Below, piece by piece: positions 13,763-22,494 of a DNA stretch of 64,000 nucleotides (its first letter is position 1; each line of letters begins with the position of its first letter). The translations under genes and the position numbers were made by a program. The stretch is taken from contig NZ_CP048882.1 of the NCBI RefSeq assembly GCF_015910445.1, positions 2,046,001 through 2,110,000 of the forward strand, read 5' to 3'. The stretch is from Streptomyces bathyalis. GTDB taxonomy: Bacteria > Actinomycetota > Actinomycetes > Streptomycetales > Streptomycetaceae. The notes below the pieces were generated by a model, which did no database searches, had not been told where the DNA came from, and saw nothing but the letters and a program-made list of their open reading frames with translations.

Positions 13763-15529
13763 ATGCGCACTCCCCGTACACCCCGGCCTCCCCGCAGCCT
13801 GGCCGGCCAGCTCTTCGCGATGCAGGTCGTGCTGGTGGCGGTCGTCGTAGCGGGGTGCGCGGTCTTCGGATACGTCACGGACCGTATGCAGGCGGAGGAG
13901 TCGGCACGCCACCGCTCGTCGGCGACGGCCGGCGCGATCGCCCGCTCCCCGTCCGTACGGGAGGCGATCCGCACCCCCCGCCCGAGCGAGGAGCTGCAAC
14001 CGTACGCGGAGAAGGTCCGCCGCGACACCGGTGTCACCTTCGTGACCATCATGAACACCGAGGGCATCCGCTGGACCCACCCGAATCCCGAGCGGATCGG
14101 GGGCCGCTTCGTCGGGCACATCGGCCAGGCGGTGAAGGGGCGCAGCTTCAGCGAGACCTACACCGGGACGCTCGGCCCGTCGGTGCGCGTGGTGACGCCG
14201 ATCTGGGACGACGGCCGTGTGGTCGGGCTGGTCAGCGCGGGCATAGCCGTGGACACGATCACCGAGCAGCTGCGCCGTCAGGTCATACTGCTCCTCGGAG
14301 TGGCGGCGGGCGCGCTCGCACTCGGCGGGATCGGCACGTACGTGATCAACGCGCGGCTGAGGCGCCACACGCACGGCATGAACGCGGCGGAGCTGAGCCG
14401 CATGCACGACTACCACCAGGCGACGCTGCACGCGGTGCGCGAGGGACTGCTGATGCTGGACGGACAGAAGCGGGTCGCCCTCGTCAACGACGGTGCGCGG
14501 GAGCTGCTCGGGCTGCGGGGCGTGCGGAACGGCTCGGGTGACGGCGGGGCCGAGCGCGAAGACGGCGGCGACGAGCCCGAGGTGCTGGGCCGCAGCGTGG
14601 CGGAACTCGGTCTGCCCAGAGCGCTGACGGGCGCACTGCTCGCCTCGGAGCCCCGCGTGGACGAAGTGCACCTCACCGAGGACCGCGTGGTCGTCGTCAA
14701 CACCTCACCGGTGGACGGCGGTGAGCAGCGGGGCACGGTCGTGACCCTGCGGGATCACACCGAACTGCAGTCGCTGACTGGCGAGTTGGACTCGGTGCGC
14801 GGCTTCGCGGAAGCCTTGAGGTCGCAGGCGCACGAGTCCGCGAACCGGCTGCACACCGTCATCTCCCTGATCGAGCTGGGCCGTACGGACGAGGCCGTGG
14901 AGTTCGCCACCGAGGAGCTGGAGCTGGCGCAGGCCCTCACGGACGAGGTGGTCGCGGCCGTCGCGGAACCGGTGCTGGCAGCGCTGCTGCTCGGCAAGGC
15001 GGCGCAGGCGAACGAACGCGGCGTCGAACTGTCGCTGAGCCCCGACAGCCACATCGACGACGGTCTGCTGCCGGCCAGCCTCCCGCACCGCGACGTGATC
15101 ACCGTGCTGGGGAATCTGATCGACAACGCGGTCGACGCGGCCGCCGGTTCGCCCGCGGGGCAGGGCACGTCCCGCGTGGGCGTCAGCGTGCGCGGCGAGC
15201 GCGACGGGACGGGCAGCACGGCACTGCTGCTGAAGGTCACCGACAGCGGACCCGGCATCGCTCCGGACGACATCGAGTCGGTCTTCGAACGCGGCTGGTC
15301 CACCAAGGGCACGAAAGTGCCGCGGACGGACGGCGGTTCAGGGCCCTCCGCCGGGTACGGCGAACGGGAGAACGGCAACGGCGCGAGCGGCCGGGGCCCA
15401 CGCGGCCTCGGTCTGGCCCTCGTGCGGCAGGCGGTGCGACGTCACGGCGGCACCGTGGATGTGGGGACGACCGCGCAGGGCGGCGCGGAGTTCGCGGTGC
15501 GGCTCCCTCTACCGCGGGACGAGCGGTGA
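13763..15529 (+). CDS. CitA/DctB-type sensor histidine kinase
   Basis: A 588-residue membrane kinase. One TM helix near residues 15-40 is followed by a ~135-residue extracytoplasmic Cache/PAS-like sensor, a second TM helix (VILLLGVAAGALALGGIGTY), a cytoplasmic PAS (LLMLDGQKRVALVNDGA) and the SpoOB-like dimer region with phospho-acceptor His357 in RSQAHESANRLH. The ATPase motifs follow: NLIDNAVDAA, DSGPGIAPDD and RGLGLALVRQAV. Such kinases sense citrate or C4-dicarboxylates outside the cell. The GTG of the regulator gene overlaps its stop (GTGA), so the two are coupled. The divergent dctA is the likely target. Confidence 0.9.
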   Translation: MRTPRTPRPPRSLAGQLFAMQVVLVAVVVAGCAVFGYVTDRMQAEESARHRSSATAGAIARSPSVREAIRTPRPSEELQPYAEKVRRDTGVTFVTIMNTEGIRWTHPNPERIGGRFVGHIGQAVKGRSFSETYTGTLGPSVRVVTPIWDDGRVVGLVSAGIAVDTITEQLRRQVILLLGVAAGALALGGIGTYVINARLRRHTHGMNAAELSRMHDYHQATLHAVREGLLMLDGQKRVALVNDGARELLGLRGVRNGSGDGGAEREDGGDEPEVLGRSVAELGLPRALTGALLASEPRVDEVHLTEDRVVVVNTSPVDGGEQRGTVVTLRDHTELQSLTGELDSVRGFAEALRSQAHESANRLHTVISLIELGRTDEAVEFATEELELAQALTDEVVAAVAEPVLAALLLGKAAQANERGVELSLSPDSHIDDGLLPASLPHRDVITVLGNLIDNAVDAAAGSPAGQGTSRVGVSVRGERDGTGSTALLLKVTDSGPGIAPDDIESVFERGWSTKGTKVPRTDGGSGPSAGYGERENGNGASGRGPRGLGLALVRQAVRRHGGTVDVGTTAQGGAEFAVRLPLPRDER

Positions 15530-16236
15530 GCGGGACGGGTGCGGCGGCACCGCCCGTCCAGGTCCTGGTCGTCGAGGACGATCCGGTGACCGCGGACGCC
15601 CACGCGCTCTACGTCTCCCGCGTCCCCGGCTTCGCCGTCGCCGGCGTCGCGCATTCGCGGGCCGAGGCGCTGCGCGTGCTGGAGCGCACTCCCGTCGACC
15701 TGATCCTGCTCGACCTGTACCTCCCGGACGGTCACGGCCTGGCGCTGCTGCGGTCTCTGCGCGCCGCCGGACGCACGACCGACGTCTTCGCGGTGACCTC
15801 GGCACGCGATCTGACCGTCATCAGGGAGGGCGTATCCCTCGGCGTCGTGCAGCACGTTCTGAAGCCCTTCACCTTTCCGACGCTGCGCGAACGGCTGCGC
15901 CGCTACGCGGAGTTCCGCAGCACGACGGCGACCTCGGACGGCGAGGCGGGCAGCCAGGCCGAGGTGGACAGAGCGCTGTCGGGGCTGCGCGCCGCACCCG
16001 GATCCGCCGCGCTGCCGAAGGGGTTGAGCGAAGCGACGCTGGAGGCGGTGACGCGGGCGCTGCGTGAGGCGGGCGACGCGGGGCTCTCGGCCGGCGCGGC
16101 GGCGGAAGCGCTGGGCGTCAACAGGATCACGGCACGGCGCTATCTGGAGCATCTGGTCGAGGACGGCCGCGCGGACCGCAAGCCGCAGTACGGGCACGTC
16201 GGACGCCCGGAGTTGTGCTACCGCTGGCGCGGCTGA
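15526..16236 (+). CDS. CitB/DcuR-type response regulator
   Basis: A 236-residue regulator. The N-terminal receiver has the acidic pair VVEDD, phospho-acceptor Asp63 in LLDLYLPDGHG, and the conserved lysine in VLKPFTF. The C-terminal helix-turn-helix (GLSAGAAAEALGVNRITARR, then a wing with GHVGRPELCYRW) is the type found in CitB/DcuR regulators. It is translationally coupled to the upstream kinase and probably activates dctA in response to dicarboxylates. Confidence 0.9.
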   Translation: MSGTGAAAPPVQVLVVEDDPVTADAHALYVSRVPGFAVAGVAHSRAEALRVLERTPVDLILLDLYLPDGHGLALLRSLRAAGRTTDVFAVTSARDLTVIREGVSLGVVQHVLKPFTFPTLRERLRRYAEFRSTTATSDGEAGSQAEVDRALSGLRAAPGSAALPKGLSEATLEAVTRALREAGDAGLSAGAAAEALGVNRITARRYLEHLVEDGRADRKPQYGHVGRPELCYRWRG

Positions 16237-16311
16237 AGCATCGCGGACCGAACGAGGAACCGTACGGGCGGCCACTGCCCGGAGATCGACTGGAACCTTT
16301 CCTTACTTTTC

Positions 16312-16327
16312 TATTGTCTGGACCAAT
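16312..16327. promoter_or_regulatory. DasR-responsive element (dre) upstream of the chitinase
   Basis: TATTGTCTGGACCAAT matches the dre consensus ACTGGTCTAGACCAGT at 11 of 16 positions, including the GTCT.GACCA core. It lies about 104 nt before the chitinase GTG. DasR, a GntR-family N-acetylglucosamine-responsive regulator, is known to control chitinolytic genes in Streptomyces through such sites. Confidence 0.7.
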
Positions 16328-16430
16328 GCCCTCGCGCTAGCGTGCGGGCGCAGCACGCCTCCGCGACGGCCCTCTGCCGTCCCGGGCGATTCACGCTTCC
16401 CAATCCCCCACCCCATGACGGGAGTTCGAC

Positions 16431-17453
16431 GTGCGCCCCCACACCACGCGCAGACGTCTCGCGCTCGCGCTGGCCGCGGCCCTCACCGGCTCGGCCGCAC
16501 TCGCGGTCAACGCATACGCCACCTCGGAGAAGAGCGGAGCCACCGACAGGGCCGCAGCCTCCGCCGCGGCCCCGAGCGGCCTCAACGGCCCGTACCTCTA
16601 CCTCGGTTGGGGCAATCCGCCCAACGCCGCCGACCTCATCAAGGAGACCGGGCTGACCCAGCTCACCATGGCCTTCGTCCTCTCCGACGGCGGCTGTTCG
16701 CCCGCCTGGGACGGAAGCAGGCCCCTCGAGGGCGGAGTCGACGCACAGACCATCAAGGCCGTACAGGACGCGGGCGGCGACATCACCCCGTCCATCGGCG
16801 GCTGGAGCGGCAACAAGCTGGGCGAGGCGTGCTCCAGCGCGCAGGACCTGGCCGGTGCGTACCAGAAGGTCATCGACGCCTACGGGCTCAAGTCGATCGA
16901 CGTGGACATCGAATCGACCGAGTTCGAGAACGCCGAGGTCCGCAAGCGCGTCATCGACGCACTGAAGATCGTCAAGGACGGCAACGCGGGCATCAAGGTC
17001 TATCTGACGTTCGGGACCACGCCCCAGGGCCCCAACGCCAACGGCAAGGACCTCATCCAGAAGGGCGCCGACGCCGGTCTCGACGTGGACGGCTGGACGG
17101 TCATGCCGTTCGACTTCGGCGACGGCACCACCGACATGGCCGCGGCCACCAAGTCCGCCGTGGACGGCCTGGCGAAGACGGTCGGCGAGGCGTACGGCAT
17201 CTCCGCCGACGACGCGTACCGCAAGGCCGGCTTCTCCTCGATGAACGGCAAGACCGACGTGCAGGGCGAGTCCATATCCCCCGCCGACTTCAAGGCGATG
17301 GTCGACTACGCCAAGGAACACCACCTGGCTCGGGCCAGTTTCTGGTCCGTCAACCGCGACCGTCCGTGCGACGGCGGAGGCGCGGATTCGTGCAGCGGAG
17401 TCGACCAGCAGCCCTGGGAGTTCTCCAAGATCCTTGCGGGCTATACGGGTTGA
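16431..17453 (+). CDS. Secreted GH18 chitinase-like glycosidase
   Basis: A 340-residue exported protein. An N-terminal signal peptide with paired arginines (TTRRRLALALAAALTGSAALAV) precedes a GH18 barrel. The catalytic DxDxE motif is present in LKSIDVDIES, and ITPSIGGWSG is the SxGG strand. The C-terminal FWSVNRDRPC strand is typical of the compact bacterial/plant-type GH18 domain. No carbohydrate-binding module is attached. The GTG at 16431 follows GACGGGAG. It should cleave chitin or chito-oligomers outside the cell; lysozyme-like or endoglycosidase activity is possible. A DasR-type operator upstream and an ABC sugar importer downstream fit chitin use. Confidence 0.88.
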   Translation: MRPHTTRRRLALALAAALTGSAALAVNAYATSEKSGATDRAAASAAAPSGLNGPYLYLGWGNPPNAADLIKETGLTQLTMAFVLSDGGCSPAWDGSRPLEGGVDAQTIKAVQDAGGDITPSIGGWSGNKLGEACSSAQDLAGAYQKVIDAYGLKSIDVDIESTEFENAEVRKRVIDALKIVKDGNAGIKVYLTFGTTPQGPNANGKDLIQKGADAGLDVDGWTVMPFDFGDGTTDMAAATKSAVDGLAKTVGEAYGISADDAYRKAGFSSMNGKTDVQGESISPADFKAMVDYAKEHHLARASFWSVNRDRPCDGGGADSCSGVDQQPWEFSKILAGYTG

Positions 17454-17510
17454 GGACGACCCGTGGCAACGGTGACCGGCGCGCGGTGACCCGTCCCCGG
17501 CGGACGTTGA

Positions 17511-17524
17511 TAACAACGTTGTCA
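17511..17524. promoter_or_regulatory. LacI-family-type operator before the ABC sugar importer
   Basis: TAACAACGTTGTCA is a 14-bp near-palindrome (12 of 14 symmetric positions) centred on AACGTT, the form bound by LacI/GalR-family repressors. It lies ~145 nt before the solute-binding-protein gene. No LacI-family gene is in the window. Confidence 0.5.
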
Positions 17525-17656
17525 CGGTGATGAACTGCGCCTCTGCAGGGCCATTGACCTGGACACGGCGGACCGGGAGATTGTACGGACAAAGCCGTCC
17601 CACGCGGCCTGCGGCATCAGATGTAGCCCCGGCCGTGGCCCGAGGAGGTCATGCCC

Positions 17657-19024
17657 GTGATGCCCGTGCGCCGCACCAGTCCCCTGGTCCTCAGTATCGC
17701 CGCAGTCCTCGCCGCAGGCACGCTCACAGCCTGCGGCGGGGGCACCGGCAGTGACCCGAACACGATCAAGATCGCCTTCCCGAAGGACACGGACAACAAG
17801 GTCACCGTCCGCGACAACTACGTCAAAGACATGGCCAAGGAGTTCGAGAAGAAGAACAAGGGCAAGAAGGTCAAGATCATCCCGATCCAGGCCTCCGCGC
17901 AGGACTACGTCACCAAGCTCCAGCAGATGATGCGGTCCCCGAAGACGGCACCCGACCTGGTCTACGAGGACACCTTCCTCATCAACTCCGACATCAAGAG
18001 CGGCTATCTGCGCCCGCTGGACGACTACATCGGCAAGTGGGGCGACTGGAAGCAGTTCGACGCCACGGCCAAGACGGCCGCCAAGGCGCAGGACGGGAAG
18101 ATATACGGCGTCCCCGACGGCACCGACACCCGAGCGCTGTGGTTCAACAAGAAGATCTTCAAGAAGGCCGGGCTGCCCGAGGACTGGAAGCCCAAGACCT
18201 GGGACGACGTGCTGAAGGCCGCCCGTACCGTCAAGAAGAAGGTCCCGGACAAGATCCCGCTGAACGTCTTCACGGGCAAGGCGGTCGCCGAAGCCGCGGC
18301 CATGCAGGGCTTCGAGATGCTGCTCTACGGCACGGGCAAGGACCCGCTCTACGACCCCGGTTCGAAGAAGTGGGTCAAGGGCAGTCAGGGATTCAAGGAC
18401 AGCCTGAACTTCGTCGAGACCGTCTACGGCGAGGGCCTCGGCCCCGAGGTCGATCAGGCGCTGAGCCCGACCATGCAGACCAAGGTGGTCACCGATCTGC
18501 TGCCCAAGGAGAAGCTCGCCATAGCCCTCGACGGCTCCTGGCTCGGACAGCAGTGGATCAAGACGGGCGGCAGCCCCTGGCCCGAGTGGGACGAGACCAT
18601 GGGCATGGCCCCGATGCCGACCCAGAACGGGGAGGCACCCGGCGAGGTGAGCATGTCCGGCGGCTGGACCTGGTCGATCCCCCAGAAGTCCAAGAACCCC
18701 GACCTGGCCTGGAAGATGATCCAGCACATGCAGAGCCAGAAGAACGCGGTCGAGTGGTGCGTGCGCGGTGCGCAGATCGCCGTACGCAAGGACGTCGCCG
18801 CCGACCCGAAGTACCTCAACTCGATGCCGGGCATCAAGTTCTTCACCAAGCGGGTCGAGCACACCGAGTACCGTCCCACGCTGCCGGTCTACCCCCAGGT
18901 CTCCACCGCCATCACCGAGGCCATGGAGGGCGTGACGACCGGCGACGCGTCGGTCGGCGAGGCCGCCAAGTCCTATGACGCGCAACTCGAGTCGATCACG
19001 AACGGAGCGGTCATCAAGAAGTGA
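17657..19024 (+). CDS. ABC importer extracellular sugar-binding lipoprotein
   Basis: A ~455-residue family-1 extracellular solute-binding lipoprotein. The signal peptide ends in a lipobox (AAGTLTACGG) whose Cys would be lipidated. The mature part has the IKIAFPKDTD strand, the APDLVYEDTFL segment and the GGWTWSIPQKSKNPDLAWKM region seen in sugar-binding proteins. AGGAGG at 17643-17648 is too close to the ATG at 17651; GTG 17657 (8-nt spacing) is preferred, and ATG 17660 is possible. Its TGA overlaps the GTG of the first permease. The chitinase next door hints at a chito-oligosaccharide or N-acetylglucosamine ligand, but nothing in the sequence proves it. Confidence 0.88.
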   Translation: MMPVRRTSPLVLSIAAVLAAGTLTACGGGTGSDPNTIKIAFPKDTDNKVTVRDNYVKDMAKEFEKKNKGKKVKIIPIQASAQDYVTKLQQMMRSPKTAPDLVYEDTFLINSDIKSGYLRPLDDYIGKWGDWKQFDATAKTAAKAQDGKIYGVPDGTDTRALWFNKKIFKKAGLPEDWKPKTWDDVLKAARTVKKKVPDKIPLNVFTGKAVAEAAAMQGFEMLLYGTGKDPLYDPGSKKWVKGSQGFKDSLNFVETVYGEGLGPEVDQALSPTMQTKVVTDLLPKEKLAIALDGSWLGQQWIKTGGSPWPEWDETMGMAPMPTQNGEAPGEVSMSGGWTWSIPQKSKNPDLAWKMIQHMQSQKNAVEWCVRGAQIAVRKDVAADPKYLNSMPGIKFFTKRVEHTEYRPTLPVYPQVSTAITEAMEGVTTGDASVGEAAKSYDAQLESITNGAVIKK

Positions 19025-19956
19025 GCGCCACCGACCTCGGCGTCGTCGGCAAGGAGGTCCCGGGGCGGGGCGAACCGCCTCGGGACCAGCGGCTCGTTCG
19101 GCGGCGGAACCCGTGGCGCTGGCTGCCCATCGCCCCGGCGACCGTCCTGCTGCTGCTCTTCCTCGCCGGACCCATCGCCTACTGCGCGTACATCGCCTTC
19201 ACCGACATGCAGCTGACGGGGCAGGCCTCGGCATCCTTCGTCGGTTTCGACAACTTCACGAAGGCGTTCGGTGACGAGAACTTCCGCAACTCCGTCGTCC
19301 TCACGCTGGTCTTCACGCTCATCTCGTCCATCCTCGGCCAGAACACCCTCGGTCTGACGCTGGCCTCCCTGATGGCTCGCTCGACCAAGGCGATCCGGTC
19401 CATCACCGGGGCCGTCGTGATCTGCGCCTGGGTGCTTCCGGAGATCGTGGCCGGCTTCCTGCTCTACACCTTCTTCAGCAAGGAGGGCACGCTCAACGAG
19501 ATCCTGGCATGGCTCCATCTGCCGTCCCAGAACTGGCTGTTCACGCTGCCCATCATGGCCGTCTCCTTCGCGAACGTATGGCGCGGTACGGCCTTCTCGA
19601 TGCTGGTCTACTCGGCGGCGCTCTCGGAGATCCCCAAAGAGGTGACCGAATCGGCGGAGGTGGACGGCGCCGGCCCCTGGAAGCGGTTGTGGCACATCAC
19701 CCTGCCGATGATCCGCCGGTCCATCGGCACCAACCTGATGCTCAACACCCTGCAGACACTCTCGGTCTTCGGACTGATCTGGGCCATGACGCGAGGCGGA
19801 CCGGGCAACCGGAGCCAGACGCTGCCGATCTTCATGTACGACCAGGCGTTCAACAAGTCCCTCATCGGCTACGGCACCGCGGTGGCGCTGCTCCTGCTGG
19901 TGGTCGGCGCGCTGTTCTCGGTCGTCTATCTGCGCCTGATGCGCGAGGAGGTCTGA
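19021..19956 (+). CDS. ABC sugar importer permease, MalF type
   Basis: A 311-residue membrane protein with six hydrophobic segments. The ABC-contact EAA loop lies around SAEVDGAGPWKRLWHITLPM. The N-terminus has a ~35-residue polar stretch before the first helix (WLPIAPATVLLLLFLAGPIA). It begins at a GTG overlapping the binding-protein stop and ends 6 nt before the second permease. It forms the MalF-like half of the translocation pore. Confidence 0.92.
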   Translation: MSATDLGVVGKEVPGRGEPPRDQRLVRRRNPWRWLPIAPATVLLLLFLAGPIAYCAYIAFTDMQLTGQASASFVGFDNFTKAFGDENFRNSVVLTLVFTLISSILGQNTLGLTLASLMARSTKAIRSITGAVVICAWVLPEIVAGFLLYTFFSKEGTLNEILAWLHLPSQNWLFTLPIMAVSFANVWRGTAFSMLVYSAALSEIPKEVTESAEVDGAGPWKRLWHITLPMIRRSIGTNLMLNTLQTLSVFGLIWAMTRGGPGNRSQTLPIFMYDQAFNKSLIGYGTAVALLLLVVGALFSVVYLRLMREEV

Positions 19957-19962
19957 GACCGC

Positions 19963-20874
19963 ATGGCAGCCATCTCCGGAACCCCCGGCACCACGAAGGC
20001 CGTCACCGGGGCGGGGCCGCGGCAGCGTCCCGCACGCACGGGGCCCACCCTCAGCCGCAGTTCGCGGCAGCGGCTGGCCGCGGACCTCGGACTCCTCGTC
20101 GTCCTCGGGGCGTTCATGCTCCCGCTGGTGTGGCTGGTCTTCGCCTCGGTCGACACCGACCCGTCGATGAAGGTCGCGCCCCCGTCGGGCCTGACAACGG
20201 AGAACTTCTCCCGCGTCCTGACCGACGAGATCACCTTCACGCCGATGCTCAACAGTCTGCTGCTGTGCGGCAGTGCGACGCTGATGACGGTCACCGCGGC
20301 GGCCCTTGCCGCCTATCCGCTCTCCCGCTACAAGGCACGCTTCTCCCGCCCGTACCTGCTGACCATCCTCTTCAGCACCTGCCTGCCGATCACGGCCGTG
20401 ATGGTGCCGGTCTACGGCCTGTTCGTGCAGGTCAACCTGATCGACACGATGCACGGCACGTCGTTCTTCCTCGCCACCTCGCAACTGCCGTTCGCGGTCT
20501 GGCTGATGAAGAACTTCATGGACGGCGTGCCGATCGCGCTCGAGGAGGCGGCCTGGACTGACGGCGCGAGCTGGTTCCAGGCGCTGACGAAGGTGATCCT
20601 TCCGCTGATGGGTCCCGGCTTCTCCGTGGTGACGATCTACAGCTTCATCCATATGTGGGGGAACTTCTTCGTCCCCTTCATGCTGATCATCAGCCCCGAG
20701 CAACTCCCGGCGTCCGTCAGCATCTTCACCTTCTTCGGCAACCTCGGCTCCATCGCCTTCGGCGAACTCGCCGCGTTCTCGATCCTCTACTCCACGCCCG
20801 TACTGCTGCTGTACATCCTCATCGCGAAGCGCCTCGGCGGGGGCTTCACGCTGAGCGGCGCGGTCAAGGGCTGA
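19963..20874 (+). CDS. ABC sugar importer permease, MalG type
   Basis: A 303-residue membrane protein of the MalG type with six helices and the EAA loop EEAAWTDGASWFQALTKVIL. The first ~40 residues are polar. No ATPase gene follows. In Streptomyces several sugar importers share the ATPase MsiK encoded elsewhere, and that probably applies here. GC-rich sequence without a clear hairpin separates it from the convergent gene at 20956. Confidence 0.92.
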   Translation: MAAISGTPGTTKAVTGAGPRQRPARTGPTLSRSSRQRLAADLGLLVVLGAFMLPLVWLVFASVDTDPSMKVAPPSGLTTENFSRVLTDEITFTPMLNSLLLCGSATLMTVTAAALAAYPLSRYKARFSRPYLLTILFSTCLPITAVMVPVYGLFVQVNLIDTMHGTSFFLATSQLPFAVWLMKNFMDGVPIALEEAAWTDGASWFQALTKVILPLMGPGFSVVTIYSFIHMWGNFFVPFMLIISPEQLPASVSIFTFFGNLGSIAFGELAAFSILYSTPVLLLYILIAKRLGGGFTLSGAVKG

Positions 20875-20955
20875 ACGACCCCGCCCCGGCGAGGCCCGGC
20901 ACCGCCCCGGGCCGCCCCGCTCACCCGCCGCCGGCCAGGCCCGGCGGCGGGCAGC

Positions 20956-21984
20956 TCACGCGGCGGTGCCCTGGAGGCGGCACCGCAGCCAGGACGTCGC
21001 GACCTCGCCGTGGGCCCGCTGGACCCGGCGCAGCGTCGGCAGGCCGGGCGGCGCGGGCAGCCGGGACTGCTGGACGAAGTAGCCGGTGAGGGCGGCCAGT
21101 ACGGTGGTGACGGCCTCCGCGTCCGCGTCGCGCGCCACCGGATGCGCGGTGAAGATCTGCTCGGGGTCGCCGCCTGACTGCATCGCCACGCTCGGCAACA
21201 TCAGGAGCAGGTCGAACCAGCGCACGGCCAGACAGCCGCCGGCCAGTCGACGAAGAGCACCCCCCCCCCCGCCGGTGAGCAGGACGTTGTCCGCCCGCAG
21301 GTCCGAGTGCGCCAGCGTTGTGCCTTCCGCGGCGCGGGGCCAGTCGGCCTCCCGGGCGGCCAGTGCGTCCAGGTGCTCGATCAGCCACGGGTCGAGGCCG
21401 GTCAGATCGTCCTCCCCCTCGTCCCGCGCACGGACCAGCTTGCGCCACCCCTGGAAGTCGTCGGCGTTCGCCTCCGCGACGGTGGGGACCGTCACGGGGC
21501 TCGGCGTCACCGCTTCCGCGAGCTCCGCCAACGCGCCGAGCACACGCGTCAGTTCGTCCTGCCGCCAGGACTGGGCGGGCATCCGTCCCTCGACGTCCTC
21601 GTAGATCAGCGCGACCCAGGAGCCGTCGTCGAAGCTGCCGAGAAGGCGCGGTGCCGGCACCGTCGCCGGAAGTGCCGCCGCGATGCGCGCCTCGGCGCGG
21701 TGCATGCCCGGGGAGTCGGGGTTCTGCGCGTGGCCCACCGCCTTGACGAACGCACGCCGCCCGTCCGCCAGCCGCACCCTCGCGGCGACGCCCGGGGAGA
21801 AGCCGCCTGGCTGGGTCACCGCCTGCTCGACCGGGCCGCCGAGGACGGCTTCGATCTCCAGCCGCACGGACGCGGGCATCGCACCCCAGGGGAGCCGCAC
21901 TCCCTCTGCGGCCGGCGGCGGCTCGCCCTCCACGGATTCCGCTGTTCTCCCGGAATCCGCCAGTACGTCCGGTTCGATGCTCAT
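20956..21984 (-). pseudogene. Aminoglycoside phosphotransferase-family protein with two compensating frameshifts
   Basis: A ~340-residue phosphotransferase-fold (APH/choline kinase) protein. The nucleotide-binding half (FVKAVGH) and the catalytic loop HSDLRADNVLLTG are intact. Just after it the frame crosses an 11-base G run (21260-21270) and reads ALRRLAGG, then CLAVRWFDLLLM. In the other frame the same DNA reads VLFVDWPAA, which supplies the expected metal-binding Asp and joins onto CLAVRWFDLLLM if one base is restored at about 21236. So there is one extra base in the G run and one missing base ~25 nt later. This may be sequencing error or real decay; the frame as given lacks the metal-binding Asp. 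The start is ATG 21984; a TTG at 22020 extends the frame. Confidence 0.7.
21260..21270. repeat. Homopolymer run of 11 C
   Basis: An uninterrupted C11 (G11 on the coding strand) lies inside the phosphotransferase gene and is a likely slippage or base-calling site. Confidence 0.95.
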
Positions 21985-22100
21985 GGGCTCATCGTCGCGG
22001 AGCGCCTCGATGCCCGCCAACTCGATTACGGCCCGGCCCCGGTCGGTTCATCCGGGCACCGACCCCTGACACCTCTGCAGCAGTTCGTGGACACTGAAGC

Positions 22101-22424
22101 ATGGACTTCGTCATCTTCATGACCCTGCCCGGCCTGGTCATCGTGCTCATCGCACTGGCCGCGGCCGATCGGTTGCTCCAGCGGCTGGGCCGGGCCGGAG
22201 GGCTCCCCTGGCAGCGGTCGGCAGGCCACGCCGGGATATCGGCGATCGCCTTCGAGGAGCTGGAGGCGGGCCTGGGCGCGGGAGGAAAGCAACACGAGCT
22301 GAAGGAACGGCAGTCGGCGCTGATGCTCCGGGACGAAGAGGACGACGGTGCCCCGCCGCACCGGACCACGGTTGATCTCGACGGCGGGATCGCGGTGGTA
22401 CGCGTCCCGAAGCAGGCACCCTAG
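22101..22424 (+). CDS. Small membrane protein, DUF6191-like
   Basis: A 107-residue protein of unknown function. One N-terminal helix (FVIFMTLPGLVIVLIALAAA) is followed by a charged cytoplasmic segment. That segment carries the family-like blocks FEELEAGLG, KQHELKERQSALMLRDEE and GAPPHRTTVDLDGG. Similar small proteins are widespread in Streptomyces. GGACACTG just before the ATG could be a -10-like element for a leaderless transcript, as no ribosome-binding site is visible. It lies between convergent or divergent neighbours and is probably monocistronic. Confidence 0.75.
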   Translation: MDFVIFMTLPGLVIVLIALAAADRLLQRLGRAGGLPWQRSAGHAGISAIAFEELEAGLGAGGKQHELKERQSALMLRDEEDDGAPPHRTTVDLDGGIAVVRVPKQAP

Positions 22425-22494
22425 CGTCGTCAGCCCTCTCCCGGCCCGGCGCCGTCCGCGCCGTCCGGTCCGGGCCCGGCACGGCCGGGGCCGC

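Noticed and set aside
20956..21984. Functional aminoglycoside-resistance gene
   Set aside because: The fold is shared by many kinases; the frame is disrupted at the metal-binding Asp and no resistance-specific feature is seen.
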